A stretch of DNA of 64,000 nt from Ifrita kowaldi. Lineage: Eukaryota; Chordata; Aves; Passeriformes; Cinclosomatidae. The stretch lies in contig VZRS01009566.1 in NCBI GenBank assembly GCA_013398055.1, forward strand, positions 1 to 64,000, given 5' to 3'. A program made the position numbers and the translations under genes. This document shows, in pieces, positions 24,837 through 37,049 of the stretch (positions within the stretch are counted from its first letter, which is position 1; each line of letters starts with the position of its first letter). Under the pieces are notes generated by a model. That model was not told the origin of the DNA and ran no database searches. It worked only from the letters and a program-made list of their open reading frames with translations.

Positions 24837-25010
24837 TTCATAGAACCAAATAATATTTTGGATTGGAAAGGACCTTTACAGGTCATCTAGTCCAACCCCC
24901 CCTGCTATGGGCAGTAGCATCTTCGACTAGACCAGGTTGCACAGGGCCCTGTTTGACCTGATCTTGAATGTCCATCTGGATAGTCATCATGGAGTAGCCA
25001 CCAACAGACG
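24837..25010 (-). mobile_element. CR1 LINE, 3' terminal fragment
   Basis: Begins with 'ttcatagaacc', the remnant of the octamer tail in antisense. It continues 'ggattggaaaggacctttac', 'aggtcatctagtccaacccc', 'gactagaccaggttgcacag' and 'ggccctgtttgacctgatct', the CR1 3' end in antisense. Similarity fades after 'tgaatgtccatctggatag' near 25.0 kb. 5'-truncated copy. Confidence 0.93.
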
Positions 25011-26440
25011 TCTATGGATTTGTTTTAACCTTCGTTTTAACCTATTTATCCATTAATTCAGCATGACATCCTTCTGTCAGCACACTGTACAATTGGGTGA
25101 AGATCTGTTCGGTTTAAGTCTTGCTCTGTCCAGACAGTTCATTGAAGGCCTCTTGTTTTTTGATTGTGGCAAGAAGCAAATAATCATTTCCCACTCTCCT
25201 GGTGTTAGGATTTTCCTTTTTTACCACCCATTGAAACACACACAATGGGAAACTGCATGTCTCGCAGAGGAAGGCAAGCATATAGAACACACTTTACTGA
25301 ACACATCAGAGTTAATTTGCAAGCTTTTTCTTTATGGTTTCTGTGACGTTAACAAAATCAGCCAAAGCAGCAGATTTGAACAAATGGTGCAGGAGGAACC
25401 ATCTGGCAGCCAAGAGGCAGTGGATTGTATTTACCAAAGCAAATGTGGGCAAAGCATGCTTGCTGTGAAGCTTCAGAGAAATTGAGTTGCTTGTGGTCAG
25501 CTTTGGGCCAAACCTGGCCTCTGGTGCTCACTACTGTATCTCATTCATCTTTTGTCTTTGGGAATTCTGTAAAGCCTTGAAGCACCACAGAAAGTACAAA
25601 AGGCTTTCATGTCAGATTGGTGAGTGTATTTCCTTAAGAAGGTTCTTGGCATCCTGTGGAAGTAAGTGAATGACTGGCTACTCTGACTGCTGCATAACTA
25701 CTTATTGTTTTATTGAACAAGGGAGTAAAAAGTCACATAAAACCTTGCATATTATAAATGACCAGGGTATGATTCAGACCTGCCTATGTGTGCAGTAATT
25801 TACACATTGGTCTTTTTGGAAAAAATGTCAACTGAATAAATATAGCTCAGGCTGAGCACTTGAACCACGAATGATTTTTATTATTTTTTGGTTAAATTCC
25901 ACTCATCTTTTTTTCCCCCTTTCCTGGCATGTGAGTTTTTTAAGCACAGAATGAAACCTTTTGCTAACAAGGGGAAAAAGAACTAGGACTACAGAAAAAG
26001 CACATACCTTTTCCAAAGTCATTAAGAGCAACTTTTGGCACTTCCCATATATGGGACATAAAGCTTTATGAACCTAATCCTTAATCTCTAGTTCTCTGAC
26101 TGATTTATATGTTTACTTATGGTGTTGTGTATTTTCTTCTTCTGAAGAGCACAGTCAAGTCTCTTAAAATTTGTTCACAGGAGACCTTTTTTATGTCAAC
26201 AGAATAGTGTGAATTTCAAGAAAGTACTACAAGCTCCTTAGTACTTCAACATCCCTTGAGCCTTGGTTGCATATGTATTTTTTGGAAAAGCCCAATTTTA
26301 GTTTCTCTAACAGAAGCACATGTGTTGCACAGTTTGTCATGGACTTTCCTGGAGCCTCTCTGAGAGCCTGATCCCCAACAAACCAGCTGTGAGGTGCTAA
26401 GAGTCCACAGTGCCCATGGATATCCATGAGTCACCACTGA
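25011..26440. other. Unique non-coding sequence
   Basis: A 140-codon plus frame at 25063-25485, followed closely by a 60-codon frame, is the only notable item. It has no recognisable domain and frames of this length are expected a few times by chance in 64 kb. Confidence 0.45.
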
Positions 26441-26443
26441 GAA

Positions 26444-26508
26444 GTGTTGAGTACCTGCAACTCCCTCTGAAGTTAATGGACATAGCAGGTGCTCAGCATT
26501 TCTTCAAA
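26444..26508. repeat. Possible ancient amniote interspersed repeat
   Basis: 'gtgttgagtacctgcaactc', 'cctctgaagttaatggacat' and 'agcaggtgctcagcatttct' follow the order of a repeat familiar from bird and turtle DNA ('...gagcacctacaactcccattgaagtcaatggg...gcaggtgctcagcacctctg...'). Short and diverged; the family name is not certain. Confidence 0.45.
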
Positions 26509-26807
26509 GGGTAGTTGAGAGAGACGGGAAGTACCCTAACCCTGAAAAAAACCTGAAAGCAGAGGGAGGCCCTAAAGGAAAGAAAATTTGCTGGGGCCCC
26601 CTACACACCATTCTTCACAAATCCTGCTCCTGTGGAAGGAACAGGGAGCCCTTGTGCTCTGGGAGGCTGCACACCTGAAACACTTCTTGTACCTCAGGAC
26701 TGCCGTTTAAAGGAAGAGAGGTTAAAAAGTCAGAGAGGTGCCTCCCAGGAGACACCTCAGCAGGCAGGAGCACTTCATCCCTGCACACAGTGTGTCTGCA
26801 ACTGTCG

Positions 26808-27295
26808 AGGCCTTTCTGGAGGGCTCACAGCACTCTGGGGTATTGGTCAGTCCTCCCAGCTCTGTGTTGTCAGTGAACTTGCTGCTGAGAAAGCCTCTGC
26901 TCCTTCGTCCAAGTCATTAATACATAAGTTAAACAGTGCTGGGCCCGGTATTGAACCTTGCAGGACACCACTCATGACAGGCCTCCAAACAGACCCTGTG
27001 CCACCGATTGTGGCCATCTGGGATCTGCTGTTCAGCCAGTTCTCAGTCCACCTCACTGTCCACTCATCCAGTCCACACTTCCTGAGTTTGCCTATAAGGA
27101 TATTTTGAGAGACACTTGCTGAAGTTGAGGTAGACAATACTCACTGCTCTCCCCTCATCCATTCAGGTAGTTGTTTCATCGTAGAAGGTCATCAGGCTGG
27201 TCAAGCATGATTTACTTTGAGTGAATCCATGCTCATGGGTCCTGATCAGCTTAAGGGTCAGCTTTCCAATAGCATGAGCAAAGTGTGGTGGGCTT
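26808..27295 (-). mobile_element. CR1 LINE, reverse transcriptase fragment (inverted partner)
   Basis: In minus sense the translation contains HGFTQSKSCLTSLM, RKCGLDEWTVRW, ENWLNSRSQMAT, WRPVMSGVLQGS and GPALFN in the order expected for CR1 ORF2 reverse transcriptase. The frame then slips, and in another frame LSSKFTDNTELGG corresponds to the catalytic 'LSKFADDTKLGG' block. The second aspartate is replaced by asparagine, so it cannot be active. A deletion of about 11 bp after 'cttcagcaag' breaks the frame relative to the related copy at 37.4-37.8 kb. Both ends of the element are missing. The tract 26812-27100 is nearly identical to that second copy in opposite orientation. Confidence 0.93.
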
Positions 27296-27299
27296 ATAG

Positions 27300-28235
27300 A
27301 AAGGCTTCCTATAAAGATGCAGTAAGAAGCAGGCAATAACTGGGGGCCAGGATTTTGTTGGGTGGTGAGGTGATGGCATATTCCTACTTGTATAAATAAT
27401 ATAGGCAATATATAATGGCATGAACAGCCTATATAGCTTATCAGCTGCTCATCTCCTGTGAAAAGTAAGAAAGCACATCCACCTGTGCATTATGCTCTTC
27501 TCCATGTATGCCATAGACAGTTCTGCAATAGTGTTAAATTGGCAATGGAAATATATGGAGAATGGATGCAAGTACTTGACATAAAAGGAGCCAATCACTC
27601 CAAAATTTACATAGGATCTGAACTGTAAGTGGACTCTCCTTCCACTGAATGTAGCACTAGCTAGCCTTGCGGATATTTCAGTACATGAATGCTTAATTGG
27701 GAAACCCTTCTTTTTGTTTTCATGTCCTTTGAGCTCACCAGATAAGTAAACCTTGTGTATGTGCAATAGTGCAAGTTGCCTGTGAAATCTGAGTTCTAGG
27801 TAATGCGCTTAAGCTTGCATGTTTAAGTGCAAGATATATTATTAATGTGCAAGATATATTATTCACCTTTATAAAGGCACACACGGCTATTATTCCCTTC
27901 TGCATTGCTGGGATCAGGGTGTTCAGGCTGATTGCACGTTAATGTGTATGATGCTAAGGGGAGAAGGTGATGCAAAATTCTTGAGAAACTCCTGTTTTCT
28001 TCATGACTCCAAACCAAAATATTGCAGGCACGTTTGCCTTTCAGAGGATATTATCAGGTTCTGCTTTTCAGGAAAACTGATTCTTGGTTCTGGAGATAAG
28101 ATTTGTATAGGGAGACTGGTTTCCCAGCTGGCAGCTGCATCAGTGTTTCAAGCTGGATCTAGATACTACTCCTCGAGTGAATCTCTTAACCATCTCTTAA
28201 TGGTGGCAATGACTTGCCACCATTTTTCACACTTT
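27300..28235. other. Unique non-coding sequence with short tandem duplication
   Basis: No gene recognised. Two 20-bp tandem copies containing 'gtgcaagatatattatt' lie at 27827-27863. The long plus open frame beginning at 27942 continues into antisense CR1 and is not a gene. Confidence 0.5.
27827..27863. repeat. 20-bp tandem duplication
   Basis: 'gtgcaagatatattatt' occurs twice with a period of 20 bp (first copy at 27827-27843, second at 27847-27863), separated by 'aat'. Confidence 0.9.
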
Positions 28236-28785
28236 GCATTGCCCTCGCCTATTCCAGTGCCCAGCCATCCTCTAGGTGGAGAACCTTTCCCTGATACTCA
28301 GACTAAACCTCCCCTGACTCAGCTTCATACTGTTTTCTTGAATTCTGTCCCTGGTCACAAGAGTGAAGAGATCAGTACTTGCCCCTCTGCTTTCCCTTAT
28401 GAGGATGTTGAAGACCACAGTGAGGTCTCCCCTCAGTCTCCTCTTTCCAGGATGAACAGACCAAGTGACCTCAGTGGTTCCTCATACAGCTTCTCCTCTA
28501 GACCCTTCACCATCCTCATGGCCCTCCTTTGGATACTCTCCAATATTTTAATGTCTTTTTTATTTTGTGGCTCTCAAAACTGCCCCCAGCACTCGAGGTG
28601 AGGCCGCCCCAGTGCAGAGCAGAGCGGGACAATCCCCTCCCTTGCCTGGCTGGCGATGCTGCGCCTGATGCCCCCCAGGACACAGCTGGCCCTCCTGGCT
28701 GCCAGGGCACTGCTGACTCATGTCCAACTTGCCACTGACCAGGACCCCTGGTCCCTTTCTGCAGTGCTGCTCTCCAGCATCTCCC
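28236..28785 (-). mobile_element. CR1 LINE, ORF2 C-terminal region
   Basis: Antisense CR1 is recognisable over its whole length: 'ctattccagtgcccagccat', 'gactaaacctcccctgactc', 'gaggtctcccctcagtctcc', 'accttcaccatcctcatggc' (approximate), 'tttaatgtctttttt', 'gaggtgaggccgccccagtg', 'ccaggacacagctggccctc' and 'tgactcatgtccaacttgcc'. This region encodes the C-terminal part of ORF2 in the minus sense. Both the 3' UTR with tail and the 5' part are absent. CR1 inserts normally keep the 3' end, so the missing tail points to later deletion. The 219-codon plus-strand frame here is antisense to the element. Confidence 0.93.
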
Positions 28786-28789
28786 TACC

Positions 28790-31700
28790 ACTTGATAGTT
28801 ATCAGGCAAGATGAATAAAGTGCACCATTGGTGTCTCCTCCTTCCAGTTGTGGTGCCGGAGGGAATCTCCATGAATCTGTTAGAAGAGGTACCAATATAA
28901 TGTGCATAGGTTTTCCCCCTTTCCATTGCAGATTTTAGGCTAATTAAGATGATGATTTACAGTATCTTTCTTTCAGGGCTCTTTGACAAATATGTTACTC
29001 AGTGTGTGAAATGTAAATGCATGGCATCAATTACAATCGACACAGAAGAAGAGAGATGTGAGTATGTACGTACTACACCGTGATACAGATCATCTTCTGC
29101 AGACACAGCAGAGATAGAAAATGGTTTCTACACTATCCTTGTTGCCCATGAATTATCTGAACCACAGTGGTGGCATGTCTCCTGTACTTGCAGCCATTTT
29201 CAGATGTTGCAGATGATGGTATGATTATTTGATTCTACTAAAATAAATTTTCCAGTGGAAGGTTTGCCTTTCCACATAAAGGTTTGTATCAGCTTTTTAT
29301 TTTGCACTTTTCTGTAATCTCTCTCTCCGTCTCTGTGTTTCTTCTGAGGTATTTTATCTCCTTAAGAAACACATATCCAATTTTTCTGGGGTAACAGCTG
29401 AAATGCTACCATTTCCAAGATGATACTGCAGCATCGTAAGCAATGGCAGTATTTGTGAAGAGGACAGCCTTCCCTATGGGCATTTGAATATGGCTCTCTA
29501 GTGTCTCTCTGTATATCTCTGTAGCAACAAATCAGTCTGGATTTTCCCATGTTTACTTACACAAATGTTGGCTCCACCTGTTCTAACCTTCTCCTTGCCT
29601 CCCTTGAGTGTCAGCTGGAGTCCTGAACAGATTAGTGCTCTCCTGGGTATCTCAGGTGCTTTGGTCACTCAGCACTGAAGCTTCCAGCTCAGCTTGGCTT
29701 TAGAAAGCTATGAGCACAAAGGGTAAAGAAAGGAAAGATCATGTTCATTCTGGCAACAGGTGGTTAAAGCAGGAATGTGCAGAGGATGTAACTGGGAGAG
29801 CTGCTGGACAGGTTCCTCATTTTCGTTAAAGAGTGGAAACATGTACAGGTTAAGCCCAGAGAGATGCATCTGAGGGTAGAACATGATTGGAAGGAGTAAC
29901 TATAGTTTTTATTGATAATACACATTTTGGTTTCCCTTCCTTTAGAGTAGAAAGAATGCTCATCTGCAGGAATAATCCACTCCTCTTGCTGAGATAAATG
30001 ATTCAGACTTCTTCCTCATGGTTCATTCCATTGTAAATAAAATTAGTGACTCAGGCTCAGAATGTTTCGTTTCCTGCAAATACAATTATTGCCTTGTAAA
30101 ACAGTATCTGTTCCCATTATCCCTTTAGTGACAGAGTAACAATCACTACAAGTACAGAAAACTCATCTTAGTCCAGCTGAGTTCAGTTGGAGAACAACTG
30201 GTTTAGATCTGCTCCTACTATTAAGGGAGGAATGTCTTTATTTGTATTACACATGATGATTAGTTCCGATTATCTCTACAGAGCTTTAAATAAACAAGGA
30301 CTTTAGTGTTTGATTAAAGAAATAACTAGTTCTGAATTATTTCTTCCATGTGAGTGGAATTTAGGGAAATTCCTGATATGAACCAAGCCCCAAGAAGGCA
30401 AGGTTCTCCCCCTTCAGAAGGCATGTATGCAGTTTCTCCAGCATCTACCTCATCTTTGTCAGATGGTGTAAACCAACACAGCTTTTATTGGCATCAGTGG
30501 AGTAGAGACAATTTTCACCAAATGAGCCTCTGGCTCTGTTTTTTCTGCCTTCCTCTAAGAGTGCTATTTGCAAATGGGATGCTGCCTTAATATGCTTCCC
30601 AAAAAGGACACAGCAATACACCCACATGCATTTTGCTTCTATCCTGTGAGGTATTTTACCATCCTGAAGAAAAACCTGTATGCTGAAGCTTCAGTTCTGT
30701 GATACTGAAGAGCTATTTTCACACCATTCATACCTTTTACTGTCAGATGGTTTTCCCTGCAGTAAACATGAGACATGCGTATGCACACACTCAAGGCCAA
30801 GTTTCAACTCCATAAAGAATCAACAGCAGTGTTTCATGGACTTCCAAACTCTTTGTATGAGCAGCAGCAGCAGCTAGAGATTTCCTCTACTGCTGACAGT
30901 CTACAGCAGAAAGGAGGTATTTGGGGAAGTTTTGAAAGATGCTGGCACAACGAAGGAGTAGCAGTACTATGCTTGCAATCTAGTTGGACTTAACAGTGAG
31001 ACTCAGGTTGTGGTGTTGACTGCCAGAGAGACTAAACAACAGCACAGGAACTGAAAAAGTATCAAAGGTATTTCCCTGAAGATTAGCTACCCATGTTGCC
31101 CTTGTAAAGGAGGGAAGGAAACTTCAGGCTGTCTGACAAAACCTGAAATAGGTCACTAGAAGCAAGTAAACCTCAGAAACCTTGACCTGCCTGAAACTCC
31201 AAAAATTTCCATGTGCAAGAGAATAATGCGTTAAGGGAATTCAACAGTATTACTTCAAATTTCCTCAGAAATTCCTCAGGAAAAGGGAGCATCAGTACAT
31301 AACTAAAAAGAGATAGTAAATCTCACATGAAATATCCACTAGGGAGAAATGTGGAAGGAAGCTAGCACATTAGCACATGGCCAAGAGCTATGGGAGGGAG
31401 ACAAAATCCAGCCCCTCAGTTTGTCTGTGTTGAGGTAGTCCGGGTCAACACACCACTCTCTAATTGAAAGAGGATCTTTGTCCTGTTCTGAAGGTAAAGG
31501 AGCTGAAAAAGGAGAAACTCTCCCGAGTCTTCTTTCCTGAGCTATATCTTACAGCTGCTCTACAGGAGGTTCCAATTTGACCAGCAGAGCCAGTAGATAA
31601 AATTCACTGGTGCTGCTTTGGTTACTGTGGAGAGGGTCTGACTCAATGTGCCATCACTGAGGCATGAGGTGCATGAACTTCAAGTCTTAGTCTCAAGGAC

Positions 31701-33290
31701 ATTCAAATAGCTCACCGGAACTCAGAGGAACTCAGCTTCCAAGTCACTTTGAAAAACCAGAGTTCACCTTATTCCTCATGTAGAAACCTTCCAAATGTTT
31801 ATTCACATGTCAATCTTTGAAGTACACACAAATATCACATTCGCTAGGTTTTCTGTATAGCTGGGAAATTATAGTAACAGTTGGGGAATTTAACATCTAT
31901 TTTTGTCATTTTGGTGGGATGTGTGTTTCTGAGAAGATGTAGCTGGTAAAATTCTTCCATTCCAGCAGGGTGAGTAAGAAAGCTCTTCTTGCAGGACCTG
32001 AAGTAAAAAACTGTCACATCAGCAATGATGGAAATCACCCTGTGCTGTGCAGGGGATTGTCCCCACATGCTCCTGACTTTAGTCTAGAAAAAGCTCCATG
32101 ACTTCCTCCTGCATTTAATTTGCAAAATTAAAATTCACAGACCTGGTAGCCCTTTAGGGGAGCAGCAAATTTTTCCACCCTTCATGCAATGGTCACTTTT
32201 CCCAAATCACACTCGGTATAAGTAATTTGCAGTCAAAGATTACAGACCTCAACACAACCTTTACCCTCTGTTGATGAAAGCCAACAGCAATCCATTAGTT
32301 CTGCCTGTTAGGTGATGGAATGACTGAATGCACTTTGTACAGCAGCATAAATATGCCTCTTCTGAGATACACTGTGGCTATACTCTGAAAACTTACATAC
32401 TGCTCACATGAGAGATCTAAGCTCATTTAAGAGGTCTGGGCAGGGGCACAGGTCCTGTCTTCCTAGAGCACAATGGTTTGGCATTCACAATGTGGACTTT
32501 GAATAAAAAGCCACAGCTGAGCATTAGCTTCCTCTTACCTTCCCAGGAGTAGATATTTGCTGCAGAGTTGACACCACTGTTCTGAGTAGTGACAGGGGAG
32601 GACAGCATCAGATGATTGTTCCCTTCACCCCCTAACCTGTAGCCAAAGTTTGGCAGTCCTACTGCCCACAGGTTTGGAGAAAACCTGGGGTACACGAGTG
32701 GCAGGACCCACACAATTTTCGTACACTGGCTGACTGAGGAACATCTCAGAGCAGGAGCCAGAGCATCTTCTTCCACGTGCCTCCCTACTTCACTGGAAGC
32801 ATGAGGCTGGATAGGGCCGAGAGGCTGAAGTGAGGACAGGAAGACAGGGAGGGGGAAAGAAGCGGGGAAAGGGGCTGGCAGAAGCAGTGGGGTGAAGAGC
32901 AGACGGAAACCAGAAAAAGGAAGGATTTTCATGTCTCCCTTTGACACACCAGCACAATTCATGAGAAAGGCAAGCTTTTGATAAGAAAAATATTTTATTC
33001 TAATTGTTAGTTTAAATATTTGAAGAGTCCTGAGATCAGAGAAACACTTTGGGTGCCATCACACACGCAGACAGCCATCACATTAAAGGCAGGAATAAGC
33101 ACAGCAATGTTACTCCAGTATTATTTTAGTCATGAACAAATATGAATGCTGCACTGAGGGTTGGAGGGTTGCAGATGGGATCAAGAGGTGGCTCATAAAA
33201 TAATCTTGACCTTAAGAGCGGTTTCACACCCTGAGAGAGCTTGTGTGCATCTGTGGGAAAGCAGCCCCGGCAGACCTCGCTGCTATACCT
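28790..33290. other. Unique non-coding sequence
   Basis: No gene or repeat recognised. The 179-codon minus frame at 32423-32962 has no recognisable domain or membrane topology and lies in a locally GC-richer stretch. Other frames are below 80 codons. Confidence 0.5.
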
Positions 33291-33291
33291 C

Positions 33292-33326
33292 CACCAGATG
33301 TGAGCGCCCATGGGCACCATCTGGTG
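33292..33326. repeat. 35-bp imperfect hairpin
   Basis: 'caccagatg' (33292-33300) and 'catctggtg' (33318-33326) are exact reverse complements and flank the self-complementary 10-mer 'gcccatgggc' (33306-33315). Five bases on the left and two on the right are unpaired, so the structure has an asymmetric bulge. Confidence 0.85.
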
Positions 33327-34002
33327 CTGCACGGCTCCAAAACTGAGCACACCAATGTTCTATGAAAATCCACATCACACACTGCACACAATAAGTGAAA
33401 GCAGAGTGCTGCAGGGTGGATGCAACATCAAAAACTAGGCTGCCAAAAAGTGTAATCTTCCTCTGGGAAATTTATTGCTTGGAGGACCCTGTGCTATTCC
33501 CACATGAAGATATTTGCTGCTGGTGGAGACGTGAGTCTGCCCCAGCTGCTTCTGCATGCAGCGTGCAGGGTTGGGGTGCCAGGGCACCCCACAAGTCGGC
33601 AGGGGCAAAGCTCTGCTTCTGCTCTAGGGATCACAAGTGATTGCACACCTGCACGTGCAGGCACCCCACTGACACTGTGCCACTACTCCCACCACCCTGG
33701 TAGTAATTTTCTTGCTTTGGCTTATTTTTAAGGACTCAGTGGGTACATTTCCATGCTGGGCTACCCCTGTGAAGTGGTACATGAGCTTGTGCTTTGTGTC
33801 CATGGAGAGAAGAGGGGTGTAACTGGGGGACTGATGGGACAAGCCCTCTGTCCCTGATCCAGTCCCACCAAACAAAGGGTGCTTGTCCAAGGAAAAGGAA
33901 AATCAGCACCCCCACCCAGCTGGGGACCAGCTCCAGGTGGCTCAGAAGTGCAAACATCATATACCCTTGCTTCTGTCTTTCTCATTTCTGTTTTTACTGA
34001 TC

Positions 34003-34021
34003 TCACAGACACACACACACA
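34003..34021. repeat. (CA)n microsatellite
   Basis: 'cacagacacacacacacaca' type run of about nine dinucleotide units. Confidence 0.85.
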
Positions 34022-35434
34022 TACTATTTTTAACCTCCAAAAATAAGCTAGTAGGAATTTTTTTCCTATTGGCTACAAGCTGAGGTGAAATGACTTCATA
34101 TATTGACTAGATTTTGTCTCCAAACCCGTTGAAATATTTGTGTGAGGGTTTTGTATTGGGACCCACCCATCAGAGGGCTGTACAGGTTGATGCAAGTGAT
34201 ACACTGGTTGCCACAATACTGAGAATGTTGGGATCCCTCAACTGGCCCAAGCACAGCTCAGTGCACAAAGCACTTCTTATACCAGGCCCCGAGCAGCCCA
34301 GCCTCATGCTAACAAAGGCTGGGAGTTCATTTAGCTCATTGCAATCTGTGGATTCATTCACAAATGTTTTCCAGCAGATGTGCAAGCCCCTTTAGAAATG
34401 GCACATGCGTAGATGGCTCTGCATCGCATATGAACATGCTTTGCTTCATCACTTTTAACATACGTCTTAGAAACCCTTGGCTCCAGGCTTAAAAAACACA
34501 GATTTCAGCTGCATGCAGAATTTCAGCTTATAAACAACTCCTCATTGCCTCAGTGGCCATGCTTGTACTGGGGAAATGTGACTTAGACAGGATACTCTTT
34601 CTTTTTCAATTTCAGTTGACAGGGGACATGCCCACTGTGCCACAGGACCTGCTGTGGGGGTTTAAAGCTTGTGTTACACCCAGATTGTCGGTGCTGACAG
34701 CTAGCTTTGGGTGTGAGAGATGGCTGGCAGGCACTGTGGGGCTTGGGGCTGGCCTGTGAGGCTGGACCATCAGTTCCCAGTAGCCATGGGGTGATATGGG
34801 CCACCCTGTGACAGCCTCATTCTTTGAAGGCTGTGTGTGACATGTACACGGTGCCATGGGGCAGGGAACCATCAGGAGGCAGCTTTGGGAAGGTGGGTGC
34901 CTCCAGAGCCACCCCCTTTGTATTGTGATGGAGAGGATTGGTTTCAGACAGATAGACCTTGACACCAGGTCTGTGTCCATCATCTTGGCCAAACCACCCA
35001 GGCTGCTGGCTTCAGGGCAGTCTGTGTCTCTGGGCTCACAATGACATGGAGGCTGCTGGCAGGACTGGTCTCCTTGTAGGAGTGTGGGTCCAAGGCTGGG
35101 AGTAACCATGAATGATCCTTTTGTCCCCTTTCCCCCCTCCCCTTCCTCACACCAGCACATATATGTCCTCAGGTGGCCAAGGACCAGGGTATAAATTTGA
35201 CTTCTCCTTAGTCAAAACTTCCACTAATTTGATCATGGTTTTGCCAAGGAAGGAATAAATATGGAGCAGGGACTTTGGGGATTTGTGCTATAAAAGTGAG
35301 AGCTGGAGAAACTGAGACTGAAGCAAATTTTTGAAGCAAGCAGTCACATCCAGGCATCCTGGCTCCTTTCTATATGTAAATCTGGCCAAGCCTCTACCCC
35401 CGGCCTCAACACCTGCCCCCATGTAGAGCACAGA

Positions 35435-35472
35435 TTATCAATTGCCAGTGGGGGACCTCTGACAATTGATAA
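35435..35472. repeat. 10-bp inverted repeat with 18-nt spacer
   Basis: 'ttatcaattg' and 'caattgataa' are exact reverse complements. Inside them 'cag' and 'ctg' can also pair after one mismatch, leaving a G-rich loop. Confidence 0.85.
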
Positions 35473-37049
35473 CAACAACATCCTGAGCTTCATGAGGGTC
35501 AAGTCAGCTCTAGGTCAGGCCAGGCCACAAGGGTTGAGAGCCAGCTTCCTACTTCTGACCCTGCACACTGGTGCTGAGCACAGCTCTTTATCCCAAACCT
35601 CTGCAACATGCTTATCGAGCATACTTATATTAAGGCAAGCTGGAAATTTCACACTTCTGAATGCAAAATAGATCACTCCATACAATTCTCCCGTTTGTGC
35701 AGGTGTATTTTGCCTTGGTGCCAGCATACACATATTTCCAGGTACAGCGTATATCCCTATCTTGTGAAAATTCAGACACTTCTTGTCTGTGGACTGAAAA
35801 TTTGAGATTTGTCTTTTCCTTATAAGCTTTAATGCCCAGTCTAGGAGCAGTTTAAATACCCAAAGGACTGGGGTTAAAACTAGCCGAATGATCCCCAATG
35901 CAGTCTTAAAAATGAATTTCCTGTTCCCTCAGGTGTGGGGAAGTCCTTTCCTTGCAGCTGGGCCAATGAATCAGGCACCTTATTTATTTCATTTTCCCAT
36001 TGGCCAGTGTGTAATAAAGCACCACAGACATCAAGCATGATTTAAATCTCCACTTCTACTTCTGCTCAATATGCATGTCTGTGTAAGGTATAGGATTTTT
36101 CCCCTTGCTCTCTTTTCTGTTTCAATTTATCTCCCTCACTCAGGAGTTTGCTGGTGAATACAATGGCTTCAGACTGGAGAGAGCTGCAGCTAATTTTCTT
36201 GTTCTGTTTGAATAAATGGCTGTTGACTCTTACAGAAGTATGTTAGCCTTCTCATGTGGTTGTAATCTCCTTAAGTCGCAGCCACAGAGCTCCTTATGCC
36301 TGCTGCATAAAAAATATACCTTTCACACATGGCTGTATTTGTCCTTGTTTAATTCTTTTTCTGCATATCCAGCTCTAAAAATACTGACCTTGGGAAGGTC
36401 CCATTGTAAATGTGTTTTTCTGAACACTCTAGTTCTCCTTGTTCAGGTAGCTTTTACTGCTTGTCCTACCATGAAAGAGGAAGGGAAGCCTCCACACCAC
36501 GGGAAAAGTATAAATTTCTTGTTGTAGGAAGCAGGGTCCTTGTGGGCATAAGTGCACCTTGCCACACGCCCTGCATTGGGCAAGGGAGCGACTGCATGGT
36601 GAGATCCCAGTTTGAGGCTACCCTCCTCTGGAGCTCAGATGTCATGTCCCCTGGCCTCACTCTTCCTGCTGTCCTTAGGATTCTCAGGATAGCACTCAAG
36701 GAGTGCTGCTGAAATCTTCCCAGTATCCCCAAGGACAGATGGTTACTAGGAAAGATAAAGCATAGAGGTCCAACAAAACTGACAGCCTGTCATGGTGTCT
36801 TTCCACCACAGTAAGCTACACACTGTGGTTATTCACAATAAACCAGGTGGCACCCAAATAATTTTTGCCTTCTGTCATGTTTAGTCTCTATAAAGGCCCA
36901 GGAATGAATCAAGTCTATTGCTCCATTTCATACATTTCCACAAGGTGGGGTGGCCTCTGTCTGGATACAGTGTTTAGAAAATAAAGTGTTGAGGTCTAAG
37001 GACGAAGGTTCACAGTCTTCTTAAAGCAGCATAAGGTGATGACTTGCCC

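Larger units (their letters stand above)
33330..37035. other. Unique non-coding sequence
   Basis: Holds a hairpin at 35435-35472 and a (CA)n run near 34003-34021. The 182-codon minus frame at 34612-35160 overlaps open frames on the other strand in GC-richer DNA and shows no recognisable domain. Confidence 0.45.

Noticed and set aside
25063..25485. 140-codon plus-strand open frame followed by a 60-codon frame
   Set aside because: A few frames of this length are expected by chance. The sequence shows no domain and no GC3 bias.
26632..27108. 158-codon plus-strand open frame
   Set aside because: Mostly antisense to the CR1 reverse transcriptase fragment on the minus strand.
27942..28601. 219-codon plus-strand open frame, the longest in the window
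   Set aside because: Its second half is the antisense of a CR1 ORF2 fragment, which is GC-rich and poor in stop codons. No independent domain is visible.
32423..32962. 179-codon minus-strand open frame
   Set aside because: A proline- and leucine-rich start is explained by GGA/GGG-rich DNA on the other strand. No domain, splice context or homologue recognised.
34612..35160. 182-codon minus-strand open frame
   Set aside because: Lies in locally GC-richer DNA with open frames on both strands. Low-complexity composition rich in P, S, C and H, and no recognisable domain. Chance length for 64 kb.
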